Assembly: GCF_000787835.1 (NCBI RefSeq)
Contig: NZ_BBPP01000018.1
Location: 1 to 33,993, forward strand
Reading direction: 5' to 3'
DNA: 33,993 nucleotides
Source: Streptacidiphilus melanogenes
GTDB taxonomy: Bacteria; Actinomycetota; Actinomycetes; Streptomycetales; Streptomycetaceae
The translations under genes were made by a program, and so were the position numbers. The notes beneath the pieces were generated by a model, which saw only the letters and a list, made by a program, of their open reading frames with translations, did no database searches and was not told the DNA's origin. Shown here one piece after another: positions 22,278-30,148 of this stretch (its first letter is position 1; each line of letters begins with the position of its first letter).

Positions 22278-23486
22278 ATGACCGACGAGGGCCGCAGAAA
22301 CGTCCGTGACCTGCGGCGCGCCAACCGCGCCCGGCTGCTGCGGCAGCTGTACTTCCATGGTCCGCTCAGTCGGCAGGACCTGATCCAGGCGACCGGCCTC
22401 AGCTCCGCCTCCGTCAGCAACGTCGTGGCGGACCTGCTCGACGCCGGGCTCGTGGTGGAGGCCGGCGCCGTCGAGTCCGAGGGCGGGCGCCCGCGCATCC
22501 TGCTGCGCGTCGACACCTCCTGCTTCGAGGTCATCGGCATCGACGTCGGCGAGACGCGGATCCGGCTGGAGCGCTTCGACCTCGGCCTCGGGGAACTCGC
22601 CGCCCTGGACCTCCCCGTGGTCGGCGGCTCGCTCGACCAGGAGGCCGTCGTCACCGCGATCGCCGCCGGGCTGGCCGAGTTGAGCGCGGATGCGGCGGCG
22701 CCGCTGCTCGGCGTCGGCATCGGCGTCCCCGGCATCGTGCAGCACCAGCCCTACGCCGTCGTGCACGGCCAGACCGTCGGCTGGGACGCGTTCCCGCTGG
22801 AGGAGCGGCTGCGCGAGCACACCGCGCTGCCGCTCTTCATCGACAACGGCGCGACCACCATGGCCCAGGCCGAGATGTGGTTCGGCGCGGGCCGCGACGC
22901 GGACAGCGCGGTCTTCCTGCTGCTCGGCTCGGGCGCGGGCGCGTCCGTCATCGCCGACGGCGCGCCCTTCCGCGGCTCGACCACCAGCGCGGGGGAGTGG
23001 GGCCACCTCAACGTCCAGTACCAGGGCCGCCTCTGCCGCTGCGGCGCGCGCGGCTGCCTGGAGGCGTACGTCGGCGCGGAGGCGGTCATCGCCCGCCATG
23101 CGGAGGCGGCGCAGACCGCAGGCGCGGCGGGCATCGACGCGGCCGACGAGGAGGAGGCACTGCGCCTCATCCTCGCCACGGCCGAGCAGTCGGGGCCCGC
23201 CGGGGATGCGGCGCGTTCGGTTCTCGACGAGACCGCCGTCCGGATCGGCGTCGGGATCGCCAATGTCGTCAACTTCCTGAACCCGCAGCGCGTCATCATC
23301 GGCGGCTGGGCCGGGCTCGCGCTCGCGCCTGTCCTGCTGCCGCAGATCCGCGAGGTCGTGCGCGAGCACGCGCTGCGCCTGCCGTACTCCCTCACCTCGA
23401 TCGACCTCGGCGCCCTCGGCGCGGACGCGGTGGCCCGCGGCGCAGCCACCCTGCCGGTCGCCCGCCTCCTGGAGGCGGGCGCGTAG
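22278..23486 (+). CDS. ROK-family transcriptional repressor
   Basis: A 402-residue regulator. The winged helix-turn-helix occupies residues ~10-75 (LYFHGPLSRQDLIQATGLSS then ASVSNVVADLLDAGLVVEAG). The ROK sugar-kinase-like domain follows: an ATP-type loop GIDVGETRIRLERFDLG, PLFIDNGATTMAQAEMWFGA with the conserved N-A/E pattern, EWGHL, and the zinc-binding CRCGARGCLEAYVG. The ATG at 22278 is chosen because GGAGGA lies eight bases upstream. It diverges from the beta-glucoside operon and is its likely local repressor, with a sugar or sugar phosphate as inducer. This is inferred from the arrangement and the family. A hairpin formed by the last codons (23461-23479) and another at 23496-23527 probably end the transcript. 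Confidence 0.9.
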   Translation: MTDEGRRNVRDLRRANRARLLRQLYFHGPLSRQDLIQATGLSSASVSNVVADLLDAGLVVEAGAVESEGGRPRILLRVDTSCFEVIGIDVGETRIRLERFDLGLGELAALDLPVVGGSLDQEAVVTAIAAGLAELSADAAAPLLGVGIGVPGIVQHQPYAVVHGQTVGWDAFPLEERLREHTALPLFIDNGATTMAQAEMWFGAGRDADSAVFLLLGSGAGASVIADGAPFRGSTTSAGEWGHLNVQYQGRLCRCGARGCLEAYVGAEAVIARHAEAAQTAGAAGIDAADEEEALRLILATAEQSGPAGDAARSVLDETAVRIGVGIANVVNFLNPQRVIIGGWAGLALAPVLLPQIREVVREHALRLPYSLTSIDLGALGADAVARGAATLPVARLLEAGA

Positions 23487-23527
23487 GGCTGTCCGGCGCA
23501 GCAGTGGTGACGCGGGCCATGCTGCGC
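23461..23527 (+). terminator. Terminator hairpins of the ROK gene
   Basis: CCCGCCTCC and GGAGGCGGG (23461-23479) fold on themselves within the final codons. A second stem, GCGCAGCA (23496-23503) with TGCTGCGC (23520-23527), follows ten bases after the stop. Neither has a U-tract. Confidence 0.45.
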
Positions 23528-23543
23528 AGCTTCGACTTCTGTA

Positions 23544-23593
23544 TTGACACCGGCTCGACAGGCCTCCACGATGCACCGCAGAGAGCGCTCTCT
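23544..23593 (+). promoter_or_regulatory. Promoter with LacI/CebR-like operator at the transcription start
   Basis: TTGACA (23544-23549), a 17-bp spacer and CACGAT (23567-23572) make a promoter with a start near 23579. The perfect 14-bp palindrome AGAGAGCGCTCTCT (23580-23593) begins exactly there. Its core GAGCGCTC is that of the CebR operator (TGGGAGCGCTCCCA) and of other streptomycete LacI-family sites. Repression by a LacI-family sugar regulator encoded outside this window is expected. Confidence 0.7.
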
Positions 23594-23646
23594 CGGCTCA
23601 GTACCAAGCTCCCTGCACCACTCCCACCCACCGTGTCAGGAGTGCC

Positions 23647-25941
23647 ATGAGATCTGTCGCCATCGACCCCGCCGGCTCCGGCCGGCGTTCACCCAGACGC
23701 CCGCTGTCCGCGCTGCTCGCCGTGGTCGCCCTGCTGCTGGCCGCGCTGGCTGCGCAGGCCGGAGTCGCCCCCCGTGCCGGCGCAGCGACCTGCGGCAGCA
23801 CCGACCTCGCGCTGAACCGGCCCGCCACCGCGTCCTCGCTGGAGAACGGCAGCTTCCCCGCGTCCAACGCCGTCGACGGCAACACCGGGACCCGCTGGTC
23901 CTCGGGCTTCTCCGACCCGCAGTGGCTCCAGGTCGACCTCGGCTCGACCCAGACCATCTGCCAGGTCGTGCTGAACTGGGAAACCGCCTCCGGCAAGGCC
24001 TACCAGATCCAGACCTCGAACGACGCGACCAACTGGACCACCGTCTACTCGACGTCGTCCGGCCCCGGCGGGACCGAGACGCTGAACGTGTCCGGCTCAG
24101 GCCGCTACGTCCGGATGTACGGGACCCAGCGCAACACCCAGTGGGGCTACAGCCTCTGGGAGTTCTCCGTCTACGGCTCCGGCGGCGGGACGCCGCCCCC
24201 GCCCACAGGCGGTCCTCTCGGCTCCAACGTCATCGTCTTCGACCCGACCATGTCGCAGACGACCATCCAGAACCAGCTGAACTCCATCGCGAACGCCCAG
24301 GGCGGCAACGAGTTCGGCACCGCGCGCTACGCGATCCTGTTCAAGCCCGGCACCTACGGCTCCGCCGCCAACCCGCTGATCTTCTCCGTCGGGTTCTACG
24401 AGAGCGTCGCGGGCCTGGGCCAGAACCCCGGGGACACGGTCATCAACGGCACCGTCGACGTGTACAACCAGTGCAACGGCGGCGTGCAGACCCAGTGCTA
24501 CGCCACCACCAACTTCTGGCGTTCGCTCACCAACCTGACGGTCAACGTCACCGGCATGACGGGCTGCTACGCGGGCGACGACTTCTGGGCCGTGTCCCAG
24601 GCCGCGCCGCTGCGCCGGGTGCACATCAACGGCAACCTGAGCCTGATGGACTACTGCACCGGCTCGCCGGACTGGGCCAGCGGCGGCTTCATCGCCGACT
24701 CGCAGTTCACCGGCGGCACCGTCACCAACGGCTCGCAGCAGCAGTTCTTCACCCGCAACTCCAGTCTGGACGGCTGGAGCAACGCCGTGTGGAACCAGGT
24801 CTTCTGTGGCGACCCGGGCGCGCCCGCGCAGTCCTTCGCCTCCAACTCCGGTGACAGCGGCGGCCCCAACTCCTACACCACGCTCGCCAACTGCCCCGAG
24901 ACGCGGGAGGCGCCGTACCTGTACCTGGACTCCGGCGGGAACTACCAGGTCTTCGTGCCCTCGCTGCAGACCAACTCCTCCGGGCCCACCTGGCTGAACG
25001 GCTCCACGCCCGGCGTCTCGCTGCCGCTGTCCACGTTCTTCGTCGTCCAGCCCAGCGCCACCACCGACCAGATCAACGCGGCGCTGGCGGCCGGTGACAA
25101 CCTGCTCTTCACGCCCGGCGTCTACCAGGTGCCGAGCACGATCAGCGTGACCCACCCCGACACGAAGATCGTCGGCCTCGGCTTCCCGACGCTGGTGCCC
25201 AGCAACGGCAACACCACGCTCAACATCGCCGACGTGGACGGCGTGAACGTCACCGGCGTCATCTTCGACGCGGGCCCGGTCACCTCCCCGACGCTGCTCA
25301 CCGTCGGCACGGCGGGCTCCGGTGTCAGCCACGTGGCGGACCCGGTCACCCTGGACGACGTCTTCTTCCGCATCGGCGGCGCCACGGCCGGTTCGGCGAC
25401 GACGGCGCTGGTCGACAACAGCAACAACTCGATCATCGACGACGCCTGGATCTGGCGTGCCGACCACGGCGCGGGCGCGGGCGGCTGGACCGGCGACCAG
25501 AGCGACACTGGCCTCGTCGTGAACGGCAACAACGTGCTGGCCACCGGTCTGGCCGTCGAGCACTTCCAGAAGAACGAGACGGTCTGGAACGGCCAGGGCG
25601 GCGAGGTCGTCTTCTTCCAGAACGAGAATCCGTACGAGGTCCCCAACCAGGCCTCCTGGATGTCGAGTTCGTCGCAGAAGGGCTACCCCGCCTTCTACGT
25701 CGCGCCCGGCGTCACCAGCTTCCAGGGCTACGGCATGGGCAGCTACTCGTACTTCGACCAGGGCCAGGACATCCACAACGCGATGGCCTTCCAGGCGCCG
25801 AACACCCCGGGCGTCCAGTTCCACGACCTGCTGACCGTGTTCCTCAACGGCAGCGGCGGAATCGACTCCGTGGTCAACGGGACCGGACAGCCCGTCAGCT
25901 CCACCTTCGGCGGGCCCAGCGACGTCGTCAGCTACCCGTGA
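23647..25941 (+). CDS. Secreted discoidin (F5/8 type C)-beta-helix protein, likely polysaccharide-active
   Basis: A 764-residue exported protein. The signal peptide spans about residues 1-47 (RRPLSALLAVVALLLAALAA, cleavage after AGA). Residues ~50-177 are an F5/8 type C (CBM32-like) domain: ALNRPATASSLENGSFPASN, AVDGNTGTRWSSGFSDPQWL, QVDLG. A GGGTPPPPTGG linker leads to ~570 residues with the look of two right-handed beta-helix modules. I recall this family as large secreted actinobacterial proteins with shared stretches (FDPTM, YAILFKPGTYG, NFWRSLTNL, NQVFCGDPGAP, LFTPGVYQVPSTI, TVWNGQGGEVVFFQNE), often carrying unhelpful database names. No catalytic residues are known to me. AGGAG precedes the ATG. 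Its LacI-type operator ties it to sugar metabolism. Confidence 0.85.
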   Translation: MRSVAIDPAGSGRRSPRRPLSALLAVVALLLAALAAQAGVAPRAGAATCGSTDLALNRPATASSLENGSFPASNAVDGNTGTRWSSGFSDPQWLQVDLGSTQTICQVVLNWETASGKAYQIQTSNDATNWTTVYSTSSGPGGTETLNVSGSGRYVRMYGTQRNTQWGYSLWEFSVYGSGGGTPPPPTGGPLGSNVIVFDPTMSQTTIQNQLNSIANAQGGNEFGTARYAILFKPGTYGSAANPLIFSVGFYESVAGLGQNPGDTVINGTVDVYNQCNGGVQTQCYATTNFWRSLTNLTVNVTGMTGCYAGDDFWAVSQAAPLRRVHINGNLSLMDYCTGSPDWASGGFIADSQFTGGTVTNGSQQQFFTRNSSLDGWSNAVWNQVFCGDPGAPAQSFASNSGDSGGPNSYTTLANCPETREAPYLYLDSGGNYQVFVPSLQTNSSGPTWLNGSTPGVSLPLSTFFVVQPSATTDQINAALAAGDNLLFTPGVYQVPSTISVTHPDTKIVGLGFPTLVPSNGNTTLNIADVDGVNVTGVIFDAGPVTSPTLLTVGTAGSGVSHVADPVTLDDVFFRIGGATAGSATTALVDNSNNSIIDDAWIWRADHGAGAGGWTGDQSDTGLVVNGNNVLATGLAVEHFQKNETVWNGQGGEVVFFQNENPYEVPNQASWMSSSSQKGYPAFYVAPGVTSFQGYGMGSYSYFDQGQDIHNAMAFQAPNTPGVQFHDLLTVFLNGSGGIDSVVNGTGQPVSSTFGGPSDVVSYP

Positions 25942-25981
25942 CGACGACGCCGCCCCGATCGGTGTGACGCCGGTGTGACCC

Positions 25982-26027
25982 GTCCCGCGCGCGGCTGCTC
26001 CTCCCCGCCGTCAGCCGCGCGCGGGAC
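25982..26027. terminator. Strong bidirectional terminator hairpin
   Basis: GTCCCGCGCGCGGCTG (25982-25997) and CAGCCGCGCGCGGGAC (26012-26027) are a perfect 16-bp inverted repeat with a 14-base loop. The right arm contains the last codons and most of the stop of the leftward acetyltransferase gene. The left arm lies 41 bases after the beta-helix protein gene. It should end both convergent transcripts. Confidence 0.85.
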
Positions 26028-26625
26028 GCCACATGGTGGTGACGACGTGACCGTCGGGCATCGTCAGTTCGCCGGTGGGCACGAAGCCGACGGCGGCGTA
26101 GCGCTTGTCGTTGGCGGCCGGGTTGCTCGACTCCAGGTACGCGGGCATGCGCAGCTCGTCGATCCGGGCGAGGCTCTCGCGCAGCAGCGCCATGCCGAGG
26201 CCCTTGCCCCGGTGGTCGTCGTGCGTGCCGAGCAGGCTCAGGTAGAAGTGCGGCTCCTGCGGCCGCGCGGCCTCCATCGGCTCCAGGATCGCGAGGATCC
26301 CCTCGGCGGTCCGCGCGTCGGTGGTGGCGCGGAGGAAGTCCGCGAAGCCGTGCTCCTCCTCGTCCGTGAGCTCCGTACCGCCCGGCGGGATCCACACCGC
26401 GGCGGCCTCGACCCGCTCGGTCACCAGCAGCCACGGATACCGCATCGCGGAGGTGACGAACAGCCGCCACAGCGCGCCGGCCTGCGCGGCCCGCCGCCCG
26501 GGGTCAGGGAAGGCCGGTCCCCACACCGGGTCGTCGAAGAACGCGGTGGTGAGGGCGGCGACGACGGCGTCGACATCGTCGGCGCGGGCGGTGCGGACGC
26601 TCGCTGGCTGGTCCTTGCTGCTCAT
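26011..26625 (-). CDS. GNAT-family N-acetyltransferase
   Basis: A 204-residue acetyltransferase. The N-terminal region (VRTARADDVDAVVAALTTAF) starts the GNAT fold. Motif A is LLGTHDDHRGKGLGMALLRE with the pyrophosphate-binding RGKGLG, and motif B is YLESSNPAANDKRYAAVGFV. The substrate is unknown. The start ATG overlaps the stop of an upstream 143-codon frame (ATGA), so the two are probably translated together even though the upstream protein appears truncated. Confidence 0.88.
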   Translation of the reverse strand: MSSKDQPASVRTARADDVDAVVAALTTAFFDDPVWGPAFPDPGRRAAQAGALWRLFVTSAMRYPWLLVTERVEAAAVWIPPGGTELTDEEEHGFADFLRATTDARTAEGILAILEPMEAARPQEPHFYLSLLGTHDDHRGKGLGMALLRESLARIDELRMPAYLESSNPAANDKRYAAVGFVPTGELTMPDGHVVTTMWRPARG

Positions 26626-27053
26626 CCGGCCACGATAATCGCGCCCCGGCGGGCGAGCGAGCCCATAGCGTCTCCGGCCGTGACCTTGTTCGTGCCCCTC
26701 ACCTCATCGGCGGACACCCCCAGCCGGAACTGCTCCCGGCCGACCTGTGAAGCCCGCGCGCCCGACCGTGCCTCCCACGCCCACGCGGTGTGCCGCGCTC
26801 CGGAGACGGTCAGCGCCGGCGGATCCTCCGCACGAAGGCGGCCGATGTCGAGCAGGAAGTTGCCGCCGAGATCCTCGATGCAGGTGATCAGCCAGCTCAG
26901 CCGGTTGTGGTCGCCCCGGTCCCGGCGCGGCTGCGGGACCGCGGCCGCGGCATCGCGGTCTCCCTGCCGGACCGCCGCCCGCAGCGCGCCGAGCCCTGGA
27001 TCCCCGAAGTCGTGCGGGATTCCTTCCCCCTGGCCGACGCGGCGGTGAATCAC
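26622..27053 (-). pseudogene. Truncated paralogue of the Hsp90-operon helical protein
   Basis: A 143-residue frame whose central part matches the N-terminal half of the protein at 7491-8486. FGDPGLGALRAAVRQGDRDA corresponds to FGDPLLRSVIAQAGARDWPA, and VSGARHTAWAWEARSGARAS corresponds to LSGARQVMWAWEARTGARAR. After GREQF the similarity stops, and ~35 unrelated residues (VRGTNKVTAGDAMGSLARRG) lead to the stop, so about 200 residues of the family are missing. The start is uncertain (GTG 27053 is the most upstream reasonable one) and no ribosome site is clear. The ATGA overlap with the acetyltransferase start argues that the frame is still translated. It is either a decaying copy or a shortened functional protein. 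Confidence 0.6.
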
Positions 27054-27195
27054 GCAGTCGGGACACCGCAGGGTGGCCGACGGGGCCGACAGCGTGACAC
27101 GGCGTTTCGGCGGCGTCCGGCCGGGATCGTCCGGGGGACGGGGACGGGGACGGAAAGCAGGCCGTGCGGGCGTGGCCCGCCGGTACCGTGGCTCC

Positions 27196-27393
27196 GTGGC
27201 CGACATGACGGGCAGCCCGCCGGCGCAGCCGCCGACTCCGGAGCGGATCGCAGTGCGGATGTCCGAGGGCAGGCGCCTCCTTCGTGAGCACTGCGGCATG
27301 ACGCCCACCGACGCCGAGCTCGACGCAGGCCCCACTCTCCTGCGGCGGGTCCAGGACACGGCAGGAGCTTCGCCACCGGACTCGGCGGAGTGA
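27196..27393 (+). CDS. Small charged hypothetical protein, leaderless
   Basis: A 65-residue protein, VADMTGSPPAQPPTPERIAV followed by RMSEGRRLLREHCGMTPTDA and ELDAGPTLLRRVQD. It is mostly one or two charged helices and has no membrane segment. TACCGT (27184-27189) lies six bases before the GTG at 27196, the spacing of a leaderless start, and the same hexamer and spacing precede the PadR gene. An in-frame ATG at 27205 is an alternative. It is followed by a membrane protein gene that could begin in an overlapping GTGA. I do not recognise a family. Confidence 0.5.
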   Translation: MADMTGSPPAQPPTPERIAVRMSEGRRLLREHCGMTPTDAELDAGPTLLRRVQDTAGASPPDSAE

Positions 27394-27419
27394 CGACGGA
27401 ATCGCGGGCAGGGGGACCA

Positions 27420-27782
27420 ATGGATCCGTACGGGTGTCGGACGCGGCCGAGAGCGGGAGCGGGCGGAGCCGTGGTGGTGCTGGGGGTGCTGCTCGGGTTG
27501 GTTGCCGCCGCCGTGAACGCGCTGTTCTCGTTCGGGATGCTGTTCGCGACCGACAGCTGCGGCACGGGCGCGTCCGGTGGGGACGCGCGGGTGTGCGACG
27601 GCGGCGTCTGGGCGGTGGTGGTCGCGCTGCCGTGGGTCGGCCTGTTCGGCGGAGTGACGGCCGCTGTGGTCGTGGGTGTGACGCTGGTGCGGCAGGGGCG
27701 GTCGCCGTGGCCCGGTCTGCTGGTGGGGCTCGGGCTCTATGTCGTGCTGCTGGTGACGTCGTTGGTGACCGTCTTCGGCTGA
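27420..27782 (+). CDS. Integral membrane protein, three predicted helices
   Basis: A 120-residue protein with hydrophobic segments near residues 16-40 (AVVVLGVLLGLVAAAVNALF), 62-86 (VWAVVVALPWVGLFGGVTAA) and 98-118 (LLVGLGLYVVLLVTSLVTVF). A loop between the first two holds two cysteines (SCGTGASGGDARVC) on what is probably the outer face. I chose the ATG at 27420 because AGGGGGACC precedes it closely. A GTG at 27390, overlapping the previous stop, would add ten residues. The function is unknown. It converges with the cyclophilin-like gene at 27790. Confidence 0.65.
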   Translation: MDPYGCRTRPRAGAGGAVVVLGVLLGLVAAAVNALFSFGMLFATDSCGTGASGGDARVCDGGVWAVVVALPWVGLFGGVTAAVVVGVTLVRQGRSPWPGLLVGLGLYVVLLVTSLVTVFG

Positions 27783-27789
27783 GTGCGCG

Positions 27790-28164
27790 TCAGTCCGCGA
27801 CCAGCTCCACCCTGATCGAGTCCCCGTCGCGCACGGTCGCGAGGGCCTTGGGGTCGCCGTCGAGGATGCCGAGGAGGTTGCACGGGCTGGCGAGGCGGCA
27901 CTCGTCGGCACGGGAGATCGGGGTGGGACCGAACGGGAGGGCAAGGCTGTCGCCGTCGGTCCAGAAGGCCACTGTGCCCGGCTCGACGACCTGTCGGGCG
28001 TCCGACTCCACCGGGCGGCTGATCGGGGTGCGGAAGTAGACCTCCTTGCCCCAGGTGTTCGCCGTCGACCGGATCGGCAGGGCGGCGCGCAGGGCCTCGC
28101 TGGTGGGGGTGGAGCGCAGGGTGGCCGTTGCGGCGCCGGCCGGCCAGATGATGCGAATCTGCAT
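27790..28164 (-). CDS. Cyclophilin-like fold protein (TM1367 family)
   Basis: A 124-residue protein starting MQIRIIWPAGAATATL. The pattern TPTSEALRAALPIRSTANTW, GKEVYFRTPI, then GTVAFWTDGDSLALPFGPTP, and SPCNLLGILDGDPKALATVR, GDSIRVELV fits the small cyclophilin-like family (PF04126, typified by Thermotoga TM1367). This family has the cyclophilin barrel but no established isomerase activity. No ribosome site precedes the ATG. TTGACA on the minus strand (28200-28195) is correctly placed for a transcript starting at or beside it. It diverges from the PadR gene, which may control it. Confidence 0.75.
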   Translation of the reverse strand: MQIRIIWPAGAATATLRSTPTSEALRAALPIRSTANTWGKEVYFRTPISRPVESDARQVVEPGTVAFWTDGDSLALPFGPTPISRADECRLASPCNLLGILDGDPKALATVRDGDSIRVELVAD

Positions 28165-28225
28165 GGCAGCAGGGAAGCGTGTGCTTCAACATTTTGTCAA
28201 TGCTGTCTCGCGATACCGTCGCCGC

Positions 28226-28744
28226 ATGGCTGAGACCCGGTTGACCACGTCCTCCTTCCTCGTGCTGGGCATCATCGACCAGCTCGGCGAGGCGAGCCCG
28301 TACGACGTGAAGATCGAGGCCGCCCGGACGGTCGCTCCGTTCTGGGCGGTGCCGCACGCGCAGGTGTACGCGCAGTGTGACCGCCTCCTGGCGGCCGGGT
28401 TGCTCTCCGAGGTGCGGCAGGAGGGCGGGCGCAACCGCCGGGTGATGCGGCTGACCGAGTCGGGCGCGCGGGCCCTGGCCGGATGGCTCGCCGACGCGGC
28501 GTTCGTGCCGGTCGAGGCGCGTGAACGCGGCATCCTCAAGCTCTGGTTCGGGGCCCGGCCGGAGGTGCACGCGCCCACGCAGATCGACGAGCACGAGCGC
28601 GCGCTCGCCGAGTACGAGGGCCTGGCCGAGTCCGTCGGCACTCTGATCACGCGGGGACAGCGCGAGGCGCTGGAGTTCGGCATCCGCTACGAGCGGATGA
28701 TGGTCGACTTCTGGCAGTGGGTGGCGGGCCGGGCCTCCGAGTGA
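28226..28744 (+). CDS. PadR-family transcriptional regulator
   Basis: A 172-residue regulator. The winged-helix domain occupies residues 5-85: TTSSFLVLGIIDQLGEASPY, DVKIEAARTVAPFWAVPHAQ, VYAQCDRLLAAGLLSEVRQE, GGRNRRVMRLTESGARALAG. The C-terminal helices (EARERGILKLWFGARPEVHA; HERALAEYEGLAESVGTLIT) form the Vir-like dimerisation part. TACCGT (28214-28219) six bases before the ATG indicates a leaderless mRNA, and no ribosome site is seen. Possible targets are its own divergent promoter region (28165-28225) and the DUF2306 gene downstream, whose promoter carries a perfect dyad. Confidence 0.88.
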   Translation: MAETRLTTSSFLVLGIIDQLGEASPYDVKIEAARTVAPFWAVPHAQVYAQCDRLLAAGLLSEVRQEGGRNRRVMRLTESGARALAGWLADAAFVPVEARERGILKLWFGARPEVHAPTQIDEHERALAEYEGLAESVGTLITRGQREALEFGIRYERMMVDFWQWVAGRASE

Positions 28745-28782
28745 GGCGTCCCAGGCAGTCCTGACCGACCGGTAAGAACCTC

Positions 28783-28837
28783 TTGACCCCTCCCTGGTTC
28801 CGCCCTACCTTCTCGATAGTCCAGGAAGGACTATCGA
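28783..28837 (+). promoter_or_regulatory. Promoter with perfect dyad operator upstream of the DUF2306 gene
   Basis: TTGACC (28783-28788), a 17-bp spacer and TACCTT (28806-28811) form a good promoter with a start near 28818. TCGATAGTCC-N5-GGACTATCGA (28813-28837) is a perfect 10-bp-arm dyad lying on the start site. A dimeric repressor is expected, with the PadR protein encoded immediately upstream the first candidate. Confidence 0.65.
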
Positions 28838-28854
28838 CGAGCGAGGGGGTCGCC

Positions 28855-30039
28855 GTGGACCGGCTCAGGGGCAGCACAGGGACCAACTGGGGCCGGGTGG
28901 CGGCGATCGTGGTCCTGGCCCTCGGCGTGGGCTACGCGCCGATCGCCATGACCGAACTCTGGCCCTACGCCCACCCGGGCGCGCCCGCGATCGGCGAGTC
29001 GCTCCTCGCCCGTCTCACCAGCCCTCGCTACGTCGCCGACGCGTTCGCCACCCGGATCAAGCCCTACGACCACAGCCTCGCGGCGATGATCGTCCACTCG
29101 GTCCTCGGCGGCCTGCTGATGTTGCTCGGCCCACTCCAACTCCTCACCGCAGTAAGGCGCAGGGCGCGCCTGCACCGCGCGCTCGGGGTCGTCTACGCAG
29201 TCGCCGTCTACGTGTCGATGGCGGGCGCCGCCCTCTACCTGCTCCGCACCGTGCCGCGCGACGCGTTCAGCGGCCCCGCCTTCTGGATCGTGCTCGCGAC
29301 CATCCTGGTCGGCACGGTGTTCAGCGTGACGTTCGGGATCGTCGCGGCCGTGCGGCGGATGCCGGACATCCACCAGCGCTGGATGCTGCTCTGCTACGGC
29401 TTCCTGATGACCGCGCCGCTGCTGCGCCTAGAGTGGGGCGCGCTGCCGGTCCTCTTTCCCGGGCTGTCGATGGCGGAGATCAACCAGATCGCCGTGATGC
29501 ACCTCGGGTCCGTCGTCGCCTTCGGCGCTCTGGTCGCCTCCCGCGGGCTGGACCGCAGGGCGAAGGTGTCGGGGATGGGCGGGAGTTGGGTCCCGTGGTG
29601 GGTCCTGGCCGGTGCGGGGCTCGCGGGAACGGCGGCCCTCGGGTGGATCGCCGACTCGTTCCTGACGGCGGGCGACGCGCAGAGCCACCGCTTGCTGCTC
29701 GGCTATCTCGTTCCGTTCGCCGCCACGGCTGCCGTCATGGTGTGGCGGATGCGGCGGGCCGGGACGGAGGGGCGCCTGTGGGCGCGTGAGGAGTGGCGGA
29801 TCCATCTCGTCGCGCTGAGCCTTGCTCCGGTGTTCTCCGCCGTGTGCGTGCTGCCCTTCGAGCGCGCCTTCGGCCTGGACCGCGTGACCGCGCTGAGCGC
29901 GGCCGTGGCGATCGGCTGCGGCGTGCTCGCGTTCTGGGCCACGACGGTCACCGCCCTGCGGGCACTGGTGGCCAGGGAGACGGCCAGCCGATCGACGACG
30001 GTCGCCGTCGCGCCAGGGCAGGCGGCTCAGGCCCGCTGA
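28855..30039 (+). CDS. DUF2306-type multi-pass membrane protein
   Basis: A 394-residue protein with about nine hydrophobic segments. Residues ~70-210 match the DUF2306 pattern: a conserved HS at the start of a helix (MIVHSVLGGLLMLLGPLQLL), RLHRALGVVYAVAVYVSMAG, and MPDIHQRWMLLCYGFLMTAP. The histidines within or near the membrane (HS, HRALG, HQRW) suggest cofactor or metal binding, but the function is not established. The C-terminal half has further helices without a family I can name. The start is GTG 28855, with GAGGGGG upstream. It follows the PadR gene in the same direction and has its own dyad-controlled promoter. Confidence 0.8.
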   Translation: MDRLRGSTGTNWGRVAAIVVLALGVGYAPIAMTELWPYAHPGAPAIGESLLARLTSPRYVADAFATRIKPYDHSLAAMIVHSVLGGLLMLLGPLQLLTAVRRRARLHRALGVVYAVAVYVSMAGAALYLLRTVPRDAFSGPAFWIVLATILVGTVFSVTFGIVAAVRRMPDIHQRWMLLCYGFLMTAPLLRLEWGALPVLFPGLSMAEINQIAVMHLGSVVAFGALVASRGLDRRAKVSGMGGSWVPWWVLAGAGLAGTAALGWIADSFLTAGDAQSHRLLLGYLVPFAATAAVMVWRMRRAGTEGRLWAREEWRIHLVALSLAPVFSAVCVLPFERAFGLDRVTALSAAVAIGCGVLAFWATTVTALRALVARETASRSTTVAVAPGQAAQAR

Positions 30040-30108
30040 ATGCGGGAGCCGGCGCCCGACACGAGGACCGCAGCCGGGCGCGTGGGGCTCGGTGGGCGCG
30101 GGGCTCGG

Positions 30109-30133
30109 TGGGGCGCGGGAGAACCGCGCCCCA
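30109..30133. terminator. Bidirectional terminator between DUF2306 and HelD-like genes
   Basis: TGGGGCGCGG (30109-30118) and CCGCGCCCCA (30124-30133) form a perfect 10-bp stem with the loop GAGAA, between two convergent genes. Confidence 0.8.
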
Positions 30134-30148
30134 GATCCGGACCCGGCC

